The translations under genes were made by a program, and so were the position numbers. A model generated the notes under the pieces. The model saw only the letters and a list, made by a program, of their open reading frames with translations. It searched no databases and was not told the DNA's origin. From the NCBI GenBank assembly GCA_036426205.1, contig CM071579.1, positions 12,988,071 to 13,052,070 on the forward strand: a DNA stretch of 64,000 bases. The letters are read 5' to 3'. The DNA is from Ascaphus truei. Its lineage: Eukaryota > Chordata > Amphibia > Anura > Ascaphidae. Shown here piece after piece: positions 31,130 through 43,204 of the stretch (its first letter is position 1; each line of letters begins with the position of its first letter).

Positions 31130-32590
31130 AATGTAGTCCCTTTTGGGGACTAGTAAGTTAACATAAGGGGTTAATGGCCTTGGTGGGATAACTGGGTGGG
31201 ATCACTCGGGTATTGCCCCTCCCATCACAGTAGTATGACTGTGCAGAAGGGATTGCCACTCCCTTGTATGTCTTGTGACCAGTGGTGTCACCTTAGGGAG
31301 AATGAAGTGTATATATAGCTCCACCCAATGTTCTAGAAACAGTTTCTTCAGCGTTCAGACTGAGGCCTCACTGTCAGTCCTGTAAATGGGTTTGTGTGTA
31401 GCTTAATGTATTAAGAGTGTCCTGTCCCTGTTTATGGGTTTCAGTTAAGGAACGTGTTCTATTTAGTTAGCACCTGTAGTAATGTATAATGATTGTTCCC
31501 CAGGAAGCATGTGCTTAATAGGAGTTCTCAAAGTAGTACCTCCAGAGCATACTCGGCTGGTGTGAGGATTGAACCCCGGTCCCACCCCTGTGACGCGTCC
31601 CGTGCTGCATTGGGTGATGCCCCTCGCGCGAATGCCGCAGTACTCCTGCCGGCACCGTACCAGGGCTCCGCCCCCGCACCGCCTCCCGTGGTGCAATGGA
31701 GGACGCTCCTGTCTCCAATACACGGCAGCGTCGCATAACCAGAAACACTCGAGGGGTTAATGCTAACTCCCTTCATTACTCCACAGCTGGGATACACTCC
31801 GCCCCTGCCTATCAGTACACAGTCTGTGTATGATAACTCACTGCCTGCAGCCTTCCCATTGGCTCCCTGTGCTTTATATGCTCAGCCAGCCCCTAGGCAA
31901 ATTGGCTGAGCATAAACTTGTGTTTATGTACGAAGTGCTTGCCTCAAGCATCCTGCTGTCCTGCTGTTGCACTGTGCATTCTGCTTGATATCTTGTACCT
32001 TTAACTGTGCATGCAATGCCTTGTATATAATGTATACCCTGTTCACTTATGTAACTGTACACTGGCGACACACTTTATTCGAGCATGGCTAGTCCCACGA
32101 ATTCTGGTATACCCGGGTGTATTGAGGTTTGTGACTGTTTTCTGCCCGAGTGCATTGAGTTATTTTCCAGGCAGGGATTGAAGCATTTTATTCCCGCTGG
32201 CTGCAATACTGCACAGTATATATATATAAACTGCATTACAATTCATGAATTTATGCCATCTGGTAGACACGCGAAGCATTGCAGCCTATTAAACCCAAAT
32301 CATTATCATTTAACAGATCTGCCGCCCGTCAGCCAGGCATGAACCCAGGCTGGGAAGGCAAACGCAACGGGGCTTGTCAGAGGTGAGGAGCAGCGCATTC
32401 CAGGTATCTGCCAGGTACATACCGGGTATTTGCTTGAATAAAGTGTGTCGGTGCAGTATTTGTAACCATGTATTATTTGTCATGTGCCCAGGACATACTT
32501 GAAAAGGAGAGGTAACTCTCAATGTATTACTTCCTGGTAAAATATTTTATAAAATAAATAATAACACTAATTGTACATTTTATTTATTAT
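31130..32590 (+). other. LTR-like or promoter-like sequences, unclassified
   Basis: 31131-31500 begins TGTAGTCCCTTTTGGGG and has a TATA-like GTATATATAGCTCC near 31309, as in LTRs. 31540-31740 is CpG-rich. 31745-32100 has a second TATA-like CTTTATATGC near 31872. 32480-32560 (GAGGTAACTCTCAATGTATT then AATAAATAATAA) looks like a short interspersed element tail. No pairing LTR or coding frame was found. Confidence 0.3.
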
Positions 32591-32654
32591 TTAAGTGTTG
32601 TACACACCCTATCAAAATACACATACATGGTGACGTCTCCCTACAACAGATATA

Positions 32655-32800
32655 ATTAAAACCATGAATACATATCCCAAAAATAAATGCATACACAGGA
32701 AATAATATTATAATACAATGGGAATAAGAGTTTCAGACATAAAACAATAGGAAAAGGAGTCCCCGCCCCGAAGAGCTTACAATCTAAGTTAAATACAGTT
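32655..32800 (+). repeat. Dispersed repeat R1, copy 1 (partial)
   Basis: Contains the shared tail CCCGCCCCGAAGAGCTTACAATCTAA found in copies at 39143, 42095 and 44272. The head is poorly preserved here. Family not named. Confidence 0.6.
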
Positions 32801-32910
32801 CTGCACCATATTAAATACAGGACCAATTGTTCAACAAAAAAGTTACAGAATACTCATCCCCTGTATATGTATAAACCAGTCCGGCAGGAATTATTCTCAG
32901 ATGCTCCAAA

Positions 32911-34609
32911 TAGTGTTGGACCGGGTCCTACATTTTTTTAAAACCGGGTAACGGGTACCCGGAGGATTTGGCACCTTGTACCCGGCCGGGTACCTGTCTA
33001 CCCTGTTTTTCACTTACCTGGGGGTGGAGGAAACTTACCTGGGGGTGGAGGAAGCCTGTGGCAACATCTGAACAGGTAAGCAGAGGTGTGGGGTCGGTGG
33101 GACGGCATCAGCGGTCATGTGTAGCCCGCGCGAGAGCTGCAGGACTCCATACTGCACTGTGAGCTGGGACCATGTGACCGGAGCAGGAGAAGAAGCTTTC
33201 CTATTGGACAGCCGGCTCCACACTGACCGCTGATTCTGCCCCACCGCCCCGCACCTCTGCTTACCTATTAAGATGTTGCCGCGGGCTTCCAGCAGGTAAG
33301 CAAGTGATAAAATAAGCGCTAAAAAAATAATAATATAAAAATAATATAATCAATATAAGAACCCCTTTTGGGTAAGGCTAGGCCGCCTGGTGAATACTGA
33401 TTTGTACAATCAGATAACAGGTAACACAAGAAAGAAAGAAAACCGGCACCTTACAAGTCCAAATAGATAAATGGAAAGTCCAAGATGTATGTGGGAATTC
33501 CCAATAATGTCCTCTTAGATCAGGGAAATTGAGGTGATGGAATACAGCTCCCGCCGTGCATACGTGGAATATGTGAAGAGAACACAGACAATATTATGGT
33601 GCAGTATGCCAATAAAATGCAAGCTGACATATGAGCCCAAAACAGATCGTGACAAACAAAACAAGACACTAAAAACAGACAAACAAGACTAACAATAGCA
33701 AGGCTAATAGTGAATAAAAGCTAATTTAATAAATAAAACAACATAAAATGAAGGGTAAACGCTCCTTCTGTCTCAGACCTGGATTAGCTGTGTCACTCAC
33801 GTCTTCCTTCACAAAGACAGCTCTAAAAAAAACTTCCCCCTGCCTATCAGTACAGAGCTGTCTTTGTGAAGGAAGACGTGAGTAACACAGCTGATCCAGG
33901 TCTGAGACAGAAGGAGCGTTTACCCGGAAGGCCCGCCTCCCAGTGACGGAACATCCACCCCAGAAACGCGGGGAATCACAGGAAGGTTCACCGGCCACCT
34001 CCGCAGTGAATTAACAGAACAATCGTTCCAGTCCAGCATCGATCTCCATTGCCTGCTTACATTTGGAATGTTGTGGGTAGGGTCCCAATTTTACCACACC
34101 TGGACCTGGCGATCTCTCAGTCATCCGGAACCCTTCATTTTATGTTGTTCTATTTATTAAATTAGCTTTTATTCACTATTAGCCTTTTATTCACTTGCTA
34201 TTGTTAGTCTTGTTTGTCTGTTTTTAGTGTCTTGTTTTGTTTGTCACGATCTGTTTTGGGCTCATATGTCAGCTTGCATTTTATTGGCATACTGCACCAT
34301 AATATTGTCTGTATTTTCTCCACATATTCCACGTATGCACGGCGGGAGCTGTATCCCATCACCTCAATTTCCCTGATCTAAGAGGACATTATTGGGAATC
34401 CCCACATACATCTTGGACTTTCCATTTATCTATTTGGACTTGTAAGGTGCCGGTTTTCTTTCTTTCAAGTGATACTTTTCAACTACCTTGACATTACCCG
34501 GATACCCGGCACCGGGTCCACTTTCCAGCTGCTGGGTCCGGGTAATTTTCGGGTAGCTGAAAAGCGGCTGGGTAACGCTGGGTACCGGGTAGTACCCGGT
34601 ACATCACTA
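32911..34609 (+). mobile_element. hAT-like element split by a PLE insertion
   Basis: The left end TAGTGTTGGACCGGGT and right end TACCCGGTACATCACTA are inverted repeats. The flanks GCTCCAAA (32903-32910) and GCTCCAAC (34610-34617) are a 7/8 match to the 8-bp duplication of hAT elements. The internal CATGTGACCGGAGCAGGAG and CCTATTGGACAGCCGGCTCC blocks are shared with the 29232 copy. A 1,156-bp PLE (33310-34465) interrupts it. Confidence 0.75.
33310..34465. mobile_element. Palindromic Penelope-like pseudo-LTR pair
   Basis: Flanked by CAAGTGATA at 33301-33309 and 34466-34474, a 9-bp target duplication. Arms 33430-33757 and 34132-34465 are reverse complements over about 330 bases. A second, inner palindrome pairs 33756-33824 with 33854-33922. 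TAGGCCGCCTGGTGAATACTG at about 33390-33410 matches the pseudo-LTR of the first PLE. No RT or GIY-YIG frame. Confidence 0.75.
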
Positions 34610-34641
34610 GCTCCAACCAACAGCGTTTGCTGCTATCAGTA

Positions 34642-35434
34642 TGTAACGGTGTTTCCCCCACCCAATCTCATATTGGCCCTATCCTGTGGAACCTGACCCA
34701 TGTTACATGTGGTGTAATATGGTGCACCTGCTGGCTTACAGGACTCCTGAGTAACACGTGATGTTATGAGGAATATCATCAGGACTGGCTCTTGAGGTAT
34801 GGCTGAGTTATACTCACTGTTGGTACAGCGCCTCCATCTCTTGCAGACCCCCAGTGTTGTAGGGAGGAGTCTCTGAAAGAGAACCTCTGTGTGCAGCTTC
34901 TCCCTGAATGACTCTAGGCTCAGACAAGAAGGGTTCTTTATAAATGGCATACTTTATTTCTCCATTACACAGCAGACTGCCCATCATGCAGCCGGTCTTC
35001 TCAGCCGCTCATCATAGGTTGCCAACCCAAAAGGAAGTCCTTGGACGCCACTCCTAGTCAGGGCCCTAGAAGCCATCCTTGCTCTTCCCTTACTCCCTGG
35101 TGGAGTAAGAGGAATAGTCTCCCACACCTCTCCGAGAGGGAGGGCCACAAAACCTGCCAGAGCCCTGGCAGTTTGCTGGGACAGACTAGCCTCTCTCAAG
35201 GGTGGAGAGGCACTGTTAAATTCAGGAAGTGCTATGCAATAAATAGTTCCAATAGGCACCACCCCTGTATCACTGTAATTGGACACAGAACCTGATGACA
35301 CCATCTTCACTAAATTACTGCACAGCACATGTGTGTGGGGGAAAGCCCCATGATTACTCCGACAAACCTGCCCTTACCAGGGATTATTGCACAGGAGGAG
35401 AAAGAACTATAACTCCAAAACAACACAGGGCTAC
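34642..35434 (-). mobile_element. Solo LTR, same style as the right-edge element
   Basis: Minus strand begins TGTAGCCC (35434) and ends GTTACA (34642), matching TGTAGCC...GTTACA of the LTR at 61463-62804. Both also contain a GTACAGCGCCTCCATCT-like block (34821 here; 61630 there). No exact target duplication is seen. Confidence 0.5.
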
Positions 35435-35654
35435 ACGTAATTTACGCCTTTCACATGAATCTGTGATAGTGTTAGTTAAATTTTGCATCTCTCACAGGGT
35501 TTGTGCTTTTCAAAATGGAGTCTGAAACCACGTTCTCATGTACTGCAATGATTAATGTACTCCTTTACTCCAGCAGGCCTTCTAGGCTGATCTCACCTCT
35601 CCTCAGCTTCAAGATCCTTGCTATTGCTTTCTTTTTTTTACAGCAAGCGAGTCG

Positions 35655-36007
35655 AAGGCCTCATTCATAGTGGCGGTGCGCATGTGTGCGACACCAAAAC
35701 AAATGAATGTTTTCCATTGAGCGCGCACACAGTGCGCGCGACCAACGCATTCAAGCGCGCGATTTTTGATCAGACTTTGGAAATTGTTCTTGCGGCCTAA
35801 CGGCCACGTCACATGAGCAGTTCAGTCAAACGAGGCGAACCGATCACGTGATGTCATGGCGAACCGATCCGATGGATCATGTGACATCATGGCGAACCGA
35901 TCACGTGACGTCATGGCCACGCCTCGAGCCTGCAGTGCAGGTTTCGCACGCGAGTGATGTCACGCGGGTGCGCGCACGCACATGCGCTGCAACTATACAC
36001 AAGGCCT
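35655..36007. mobile_element. Harbinger-like MITE, CpG-rich
   Basis: AAGGCCTCATTCATAGTGG...GTGCGCATG at the left is the inverse of CATGCGCTGC...CTATACACAAGGCCTT at the right. The interior has three GGCGAACCGATC(A/C) repeats and many CpGs. No coding sequence; related to 42855-43201 and 60322-60716. Confidence 0.6.
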
Positions 36008-36198
36008 TATAGGGGAAATGTTGCCTCTCAAAGCATCACCACACCTCAGTTTCCTCATCTCGGGTATATTTTGCTCTGCTTATTTCACCAAAGTCTGCTC
36101 ATGCCGATATCTTTATTTTGTTTTGTTTTAATTCTTTAGATCCTGTAATATTTATTAAAATGTACTTATTTTCTCAGTATTGCAGAGCTCAATCTTTA

Positions 36199-36369
36199 GG
36201 CTGCGCTTATAGTGCCGGCGATGTCGCGACAAAAAAAATGTATTGTCGCCGTCGAGTGCGCTTATAGTAAGCGTGACGCGACGGGGCGACGGATTGGTCG
36301 CGATCGCTAGAAGTAATCGCTATTTGATTTTCCAGCGACTGTTGCATCGCCGGCACTATAAGCGTAGCC
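36199..36369. mobile_element. Harbinger MITE with TTA duplication
   Basis: 25-bp terminal inverted repeats GGCTGCGCTTATAGTGCCGG...ATG with a single mismatch, flanked on both sides by TTA (36196-36198 and 36370-36372), the PIF/Harbinger target. 171 bp, no gene. Confidence 0.88.
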
Positions 36370-36372
36370 TTA

Positions 36373-37784
36373 GTCTCTGGGACCGGGACTGAAATTGCTG
36401 GTGTGCATCTCCACTCCCTTCCAAACATGGGATTCTTTCTCAACCTCTTCACTGCTCGTGTGCTCTGTTGCATTGCTACACTGTCAGCTATTTGAATGTT
36501 CTTTTTTAAAAAGACAAATGTACTCTCAAATAGACAAATACAAATATATATCTGTAATAACTACTACCTTTTTAAAGCAGCAGAGCACATCTCAGGAGCT
36601 GAACTGTGATCATTTCAGTTCCAGGGACTCCCTGCTGCCAGAAATAACAAACCTCCGTAGGGGCTCGGTATCTGCACTGGAGAACGGTGTGCCTAACGAA
36701 ATGGCGGACTTAACATTTCCCACGTCACGCTGGACAATAGGAATCTGTGACTTAATCCATTGAGGCTTCCGAATGGCCCACGTTACCAGGACATTTAAAC
36801 TCCACAAAGATACTGGCACGCATTGCTACATGTTTGGCTGCTTTAAGCCATGAGGGAGATTCTCCAGCTTCCCTGGATCATTTGCTTCACTACAGCGCCC
36901 TGAAGATGTTCATATGACTTTTCATATGCTTGTGTCTGGGACTGGTCACAACCACACACCTCTCCCAACTGCAGAACCTCCAACATTGGTCACCTGAGAC
37001 TAGGTACAGTACACTTTAGTTCCTCTGTCAATGTGAGATACAGTATCTTACAAGCAAGTGAGCACCTCCTCTAAAAGGCACCAAAACACATTCAATTGAT
37101 TATAAAAAGATCAGTTTACCAATAAACCATGTACTTTTGGATTTATTTTTGCATGCTAATATTATACTTAAAAGTAGTGATAACCTGCTGATCATTTATG
37201 AAATCAGTCACTGTTTTTCAAGCTGATGTAATTAGCTGAAGGTTCCAAGCATCAGCCAATAAGAGTCGGGCAATGGAGCGCTCCACAGTTCTCACACACA
37301 GGCAGAAATTGGTACAATAGATATTCTTGTAGCAAAAGGGTTTATTCTCTAACATTTAGGAAGTACTTTCTTTTGCTTTAAGTCTATAATATTATGGCCT
37401 TCCACACACTAAACCATTAATCAAGATGCTTGTTATGCCTATGGTTTTCATATCTATATTATTCATCACTAATCCTTTTTCTCCAGCCAAAGAAACCACA
37501 TTTCTTTAGCCTATTCTCACATGTGTTCCAGGCATCTCATCATTCTGTGCTCTGGCCATGCTGAAAGTGTCAATGTGATTCAAGGTGTTGCACACCACAG
37601 GGAGATAAGTTACATCACTGTTATTGCAATTCTTCAAAGTTCTGTTTTGTTGTGCTGTAGCTTTTCCAAATACACAGCAATAAAAGTATGAATGTCCAGC
37701 CTCTCTGTGTGGGCTGATAACTCACGCTGACCTTCACTACAAATAAATAGCCTTTGGTCACATCGCTTAAACGGAGAGGGAGTG
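36373..37784. other. No gene; probable single-copy spacer
   Basis: Reading frames are short and lack domains. No TE ends recognised. Confidence 0.35.
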
Positions 37785-38047
37785 TCTAAGTAAGTAAAGA
37801 CACTGACTGTAAACTATGATACTGAGTTTGAATCAGGGGAACCTGGATCAGTTCCTGGTGTCATCTCCCTGTGACCCTGGGCAAATCACTTTATCTCCCG
37901 GTGTCAGGCACCAAAATCATAAATTATACACTCATCTGGTCAGGACTGTGTCTGTAAAAATTCCTGCATGCTGCGTGTTGTACTGTAATTGTGAAGCATT
38001 TTTAGTCCCATTGGGAGAAAAGCGCTATATGAAATAAAATTATTAAA
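37785..38047 (+). mobile_element. V-SINE-type short interspersed element
   Basis: A tRNA-like head with a box B-like GAGTTTGAATC (37828), a central TCCCTGTGACCCTGGGCAAA block, and a tail GGGAGAAAAGCGCTATATGA-AATAAA shared with L2-type LINEs. This is the vertebrate V-SINE plan. It would be mobilised by L2-like machinery. Confidence 0.75.
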
Positions 38048-38299
38048 AATGGAACATTCATGCAATTCATCAGCTCGCACCTCCAGGGAGATGAAAGCAA
38101 GCAAAATAATGTACCCACTTATTCCTAAATCCTAAATTGTGTTCTGTAATATCTTCAAGATCCTAATTAGAGATGTGCCAACTGTGCGTAATAGCTTGCA
38201 AACTCTGCAGAACGTAACGTTTTTCTGGCAAAAACTTTCAGGGGAAAAAAAAAAAAAAAAACGTGATGTGCAAAGTCACCTGACATTGAATAAGTGTGC

Positions 38300-38435
38300 T
38301 ACTTCCTTATTAGGCTGGGGCCATGATGCCTTCGCCCGTGCGGAGGTGAGCGGGCGCTTACCTGGCCATGGTGGATGGTGTGGGGCATGCCTGGGGGCGT
38401 CACGGAGCTGGTTCGCCCTCATTGCCAGGTGTCGA
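38300..38435 (+). repeat. Fragment of CpG-rich Harbinger-like MITE family
   Basis: Shares GTCACGGAGCTGGTTCGCCC with the MITE at 60322-60716 and, inverted, with 42855-43201. It has one end only. Confidence 0.5.
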
Positions 38436-38859
38436 GTATTGAACCGGACTGTCCTGTATTTGGACACTGTCCAGTAAAAAATGAGAGGTAATGCTGGACA
38501 TATGTGTGTCTTGTATTACCTATCTGGGCATACAGTATTGACCTGGGGGGGCCACAGGATTTACCTGGAAGAGGTGTCAGAAGCCTGGGGGTGGGGCCAA
38601 GGAGAGGAGGAAACAGCATGAAGGTGAGGTGTGTAAGCCCAGTATTTTTGGAGAAGCCACCTGGCAACCCTAGTTTTATTAAGTAAGAATCAACAACAAA
38701 GTGGCTTGACAATCTTGGCAAAGGTCTGAGATTGGACGAAATGTCGATCCTGATTTAATAAACACATTTTATATTCCACTAAAACCACTGGAGTGTCTGG
38801 ATATCGTCTTGCGTACTGTACAGGAGGTCTCTCTGGCTCCCTGTATTCACGAGCACGTG

Positions 38860-40490
38860 TGACAGTAATACCGCGAGTGCTCCTTTTCTAGTACATGCAG
38901 AGAAGATTGTACAGGAGCTAATAACACTAGAGCTAAACAACCAATGTGGGCCAAAACAATTACAATTTAAGTTCCTACGTCTTAGTGCCCCCGTCATTGC
39001 TAAACCAATTGTGTCCATAACCAGCTTTATTTTTTCTTCTGGTCTAATCCCTAAGGCCTGGAAAACGGTCTGTGTTATCTCTGTTTTCAAAAGTGCTGAC
39101 AAAAACATTGTCTCCCACTACAGACCTTTCTCTATTGTACAGTATGGATGTATTTATTTATATAGCACCATTAATGTACATAGCGCTTCACAGCAGTAAT
39201 ACATGTGACAATAATAACAAATAATATAAATAACACATAAAGGGGAGAAGTGCTTCAGACATAAAAGTAACATTTAGGAAAAGAAGTCCCTGCTCCGAAA
39301 AGCATACAATCTAATTGGTAGGTAGGAAAGACATACAGAGACAGTAGGAGGGTGTTCTGGTAAGTGCGCCTGCAAGGGGCCAAGGTTTATGTATGAGGTA
39401 TAAAGCATCACTCGTAGAGCTACTCAGATGCTTCCTTAAGCAGGTGTGTTTTGAGTTGGGTCTTAAAGGTTTATAGAGAAGGTGCTAGTCGGATATTGAG
39501 GGGAAGGACATGTCCAGAGGTGTGGGGCAGTCAGTGCGAAAGGTTTAAGGCGGGAGAGGGCTTTAGATACAAAAGGGGTTATTGCTTGACCTGAGGAAGA
39601 GAGTAAAGCGCTCAAACACTCGTGTTATTATATCAATTGGCAGTCCAAATCCAAATAAAAAAAGCCTAATACTGAAGGGTATTAATTTACTCTGCACTAT
39701 GGCAAATGGACAAACAAGGCTATTTCTGTTTAACCGATACTAAAAAAAAAAATGTGTTCAGTCGCATTTAAGCAACTATTATACAGTAAGAAGCCAAATT
39801 TCCGAAGTCAATTCCAACCTGGCTTTTGACCAAATCACTCCACAGTAACGGCCTCTTAAAAATATGCCATGAAATCCAGTTTGAAATGGAACAAGGATGG
39901 TGGGCTGGTGCAATGTTCTTAGATTTTGCAAAGGCTTTTGATACGGTTGATTACGGTATTATGTTAAACAAGCTCCACATGCTATAACTGGTTTATTTCT
40001 GATTTATCCAGGAGATCCCAATATGTGTCTCTCAACTTGGATACTACCTGTGGGGTCCCCCAAGGTTCTGTCCTGGGACCCTTACTTTTTTCTGTCTTTA
40101 TAAATGACCCGCCCACAGTTTGTAAGACAATTTATCTGCCCATGTATCCTATATGCACGCTGCCCCAGCCTCTCTGACCTTGAAAATGTGCTGCAATCTG
40201 ATTTTTAAAAGTCGAACCTTAACTATGGTATAATACTTGGGTCTAAGGTTACATTTGTAAAGCTTTCCATGACAGAGGTACAGATCACCACCAGCTCTAA
40301 CCCTAATCTTTCCTCGGTTATTAGCTTTAAATATCTGGGTAGGTGGCTTGACTCCAATTTAACATTCGGTTTACATATTGACAAACTGACATCCAATATC
40401 TATTCCAAACTGGGTGTACTTTATAAAAATAAATCCTGCATAATCTCATTGGTCAGAAAGCGCAGATGCTAATGACAATTGTGTATGGTA
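38860..40490 (+). pseudogene. Decayed L2-type LINE reverse transcriptase
   Basis: 38930-39140 encodes FLRLSAPVIAKPIV...PKAWKTVCVISVFKSADKN...HYRPFSI (RT motifs 0-2). After an inserted R1 repeat it resumes at about 39815 with FLDFAKAFDTVD, then GVPQGSVLGPLLFSVFIND and, at 40310-40430, ISFKYLGRWLDSNLTFGLHI. The catalytic-pair motif is decayed. Multiple stops and frameshifts are present. The phrase order fits the L2/CR1 branch. It may have supplied mobility to V-SINEs long ago. Confidence 0.8.
39143..39590 (+). repeat. Dispersed repeat R1, copy 2
   Basis: Head TTTATATAGCACCATTAATGTAC, then CATAGCGCTTCACAGCAGTAA, GAAGTCCCTGCTCCGAAAAG and a G-rich 3' part (TTGAGTTGGGTCTTAAAGG). It sits within the L2-type RT pseudogene and splits it right after the YRP motif. 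Confidence 0.65.
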
Positions 40491-42094
40491 CAGCTCAGTG
40501 GTGTCTCTTGCCTGACAAGTCAGAGCTGGATACACATTGACACTTTGTATAGATTCTTTGTGTCAATGTACTTCCTATATCCATGTTTGCATTAGACATA
40601 TGCTTTATTTTACATTGCAGTTGTTTCGAGTAACCATCTTATACTGATGGCGTTATTATTGAATGCTATACAGACGGGCATTGGGTGGTTTAATCATCTC
40701 TGCCTATACCTTATTATGGATTGTGAATAGTGTTAAAACCTAATGAGTTGTATTCATTACTATTCAGTAAAGTATTTGATTGTACCAATACTCTATAAAA
40801 TGGTTTATATTATCTTTTTTCAGTCAGAATTATTATTCACCCTACTCAACTGACATAGCATTTATTATTGTTTAATATCTTTGTCACTCACAATGTCTAA
40901 TTAAGTCTTCTTTTTTGTTATGTCTTATTTCTTTGCACATGTATGATACCAATTAGAATCAGCGGAGGAGAGGTTTGAATAATACCCTTCCCCCCTCTGT
41001 CACTATACTCCTTGAAAGAACAGTTGTTGCTTGAAACGCGTGCGAGGAGGCTCTTCTTTGTTGGTGGATGTAGTATCCGTTTTATGTAGTTCAATAAAGA
41101 GTTTAACCTACTTTTTTCGCGGGTGAGTTCGGCTTTTACAAGGGGCGGCTGTTCTTCTGATCATCCACTTTGTCTGCCGATCGGAGAGACGCCGTGGAGG
41201 GACGCTGATCACCTATTCGTGGTGCACCGCATTGCCAGGAGGAGAGGGGGAACGGTGAACTATCGTGAGAACATGGTGTACTCTACACCGGACATTTACA
41301 TTGAGATACGGGCGTTCATTGCAGTCGACTTGCTTTGGATGATTTAATTCCCGCTATCGGCTTTACTGCCAGGTAGTGTGGGTCTACACCCGTCCTATCC
41401 CCATATATACCTCTTACATTTGGCACGTTAATCTCTACTTATGCTCCGTTTTTCACATTCTGACATTGGAATTGACTATTGTACCCGTTTCTTGTTGTTT
41501 TCCTGGAGCTTGTTGTCTTTTTTTATGTCTCATGTTTAACTGTAATTTATGATGTTGTCAACTTATTCTTTTGTACCCAAGACGTAATCCCAAACAATCG
41601 GTCACTCTCAAAGTACTTTTTCTTGGTTTAAATATTTTTTCTAAATAATAATACAAATGAAAAAAAAAAAAACCAGTGCATTCCTGTGTGCAAAACGTAA
41701 AATCTAATGTTTAGGTATTTGTGGACCAGGGAGCAGTGGCGTTACTACCACCTGGAATGCCCGGGCACGTTCTGGGGGCCCAAGTGCGGAGGGGGGGGGG
41801 CGAAGGGAGTCGGAACCTCCCTCCGGTTTCTTGATGACGCCCCAAGCGGTTATAGCTGCCCCACCCTCTTCCCCACAGCAACTAAACCGAATAGTGGGGA
41901 GACAGAGGGGCCTCTGTAACACAGCAGCCCTCTTCGTCAACTTCACGGTGTCATGTGATGCTGCATCATCATGGCGACATGGTTTTGCTGGTGATCATCC
42001 CCAGGGAATAATGAGTGGGACACACGTAAAAGGATTTACCCGTGCCACCGCAAGGAGGGTCAGAGTATGTTATAGAACTAAAGTCTTGTCTTAT
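40491..42094. other. Non-coding; PLE-like leader remnant and hAT-like end
   Basis: 40980-41420 has the layout of a PLE pseudo-LTR in plus orientation: a hammerhead-like relic, TTCAATAAAGAG, then a CpG-containing leader. Around 41733 GCAGTGGCGTTACTACC resembles a hAT-type repeat end, followed by a G-run at 41790-41800. No protein gene seen. Confidence 0.35.
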
Positions 42095-42500
42095 TGTATT
42101 GTATGTCTTTATTTATTTGCGCCAAAAGTGTACTCAGCGCTTCACAAAGAATACAGTACAGGGAATTATAATACAATAAGTGCAGCAAAATCAGACAATA
42201 GGAAAGGAAATCCCTGCCCCGAAGATCTTACAATCTAAGAGGATTGATGGGGAACTTAGAGACAGCAGGTGAGGGAATAAGTACTGCAGATGGCAGTGCT
42301 TGGCCACAATGGGTGGTAGGAGTGACTGAGTGTGGGTGAATAGCCATGAGTGCAGGCTATTGGGATGCTTTGTGGGGTGAGTTTTAAGGTTAGTCAGTAT
42401 TAAAATGAGAGGGTTAACACAATTTACAGGGGAAGAGATGGCAGGGAGGCATGGGTGAAATCAGGTGTGTAGGTCTGAGTTAAGGATTAGGGGAGATCTC
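42095..42500 (+). repeat. Dispersed repeat R1, copy 3
   Basis: Head TATTTGCGCCAAAAGTGTACTC, AGCGCTTCACAAAGAA, tail CCCTGCCCCGAAGATCTTAC, and a G-rich 3' part as in copy 2. Confidence 0.6.
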
Positions 42501-42854
42501 CATCCCTTTGTTGACCAAAGTGATGAAGGGGTAGCCCAAGCAGAGACCAAGAAGGAACATGAGGATAAGTAACAAGAGAGAGAGAGAAGCTATATTGTAT
42601 GTCTAAGCCAATACTTCAACTGTTTAAGGAATATGCCTCTCCAGGAATGCTGTAATACATCTGGGGAAGAAATTGTACTACTATGCGATGTAAATAAAGA
42701 CCATCTTGTTCATAACTATAACGTTCCTGGCGCCCACCTTTTCTCCATCACCACCCAACTGCACGGGCCCAGCACCCTGATAAGTTAATACACTGAGAGC
42801 CTATATATAGACTATCCAATCCAAACTCCCTATGGAGCCGGGTAGAGAGGCTTA

Positions 42855-43201
42855 GGCTGCATCCAGGGTCAGCGCTTAGGCGCTGACCCGTGCTGAGGCA
42901 CGCTGATGCTTCTCAGTGAGCCCCTGCAGCCGCAATGAGAGCGGCTTTAGCAGGGGCTTGCGCACGCTTACGCAAGCGTGCGGAAGCGTAGGTCCTATTC
43001 AAATGATAGATTTTCGCGCTCACGGGAGCGCAGGGCCGGTCACGTGAGCGGTTTGCCCAATGAGGGCGAACCAGCTCCGTGATGTCACAGACCCCCCGCC
43101 CCGACATGCCCCCGGACGGCGCGCGGACCAAGGCCAGGGAAAGCACCCGCTTTCCCTCAGCCTCCGCGCCTCCGCACGGCTGCAGTCCTATGGACGCAGC
43201 C
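42855..43201. mobile_element. Harbinger MITE, CpG-rich, TTA duplication
   Basis: Ends GGCTGCATCCA and TGGACGCAGCC, flanked by TTA (42852-42854, 43202-43204). The interior carries small nested palindromes (GCGCTTAGGCGCTGACCC; CGCACGCTTACGCAAGCGTG) and GGGCGAACCAGCTCCGTGA, shared inverted with 60322-60716. Confidence 0.8.
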
Positions 43202-43204
43202 TTA

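Noticed and set aside
31463..31797. CpG-rich block as the promoter of a host gene
   Set aside because: No exon downstream; more likely LTR or MITE sequence.
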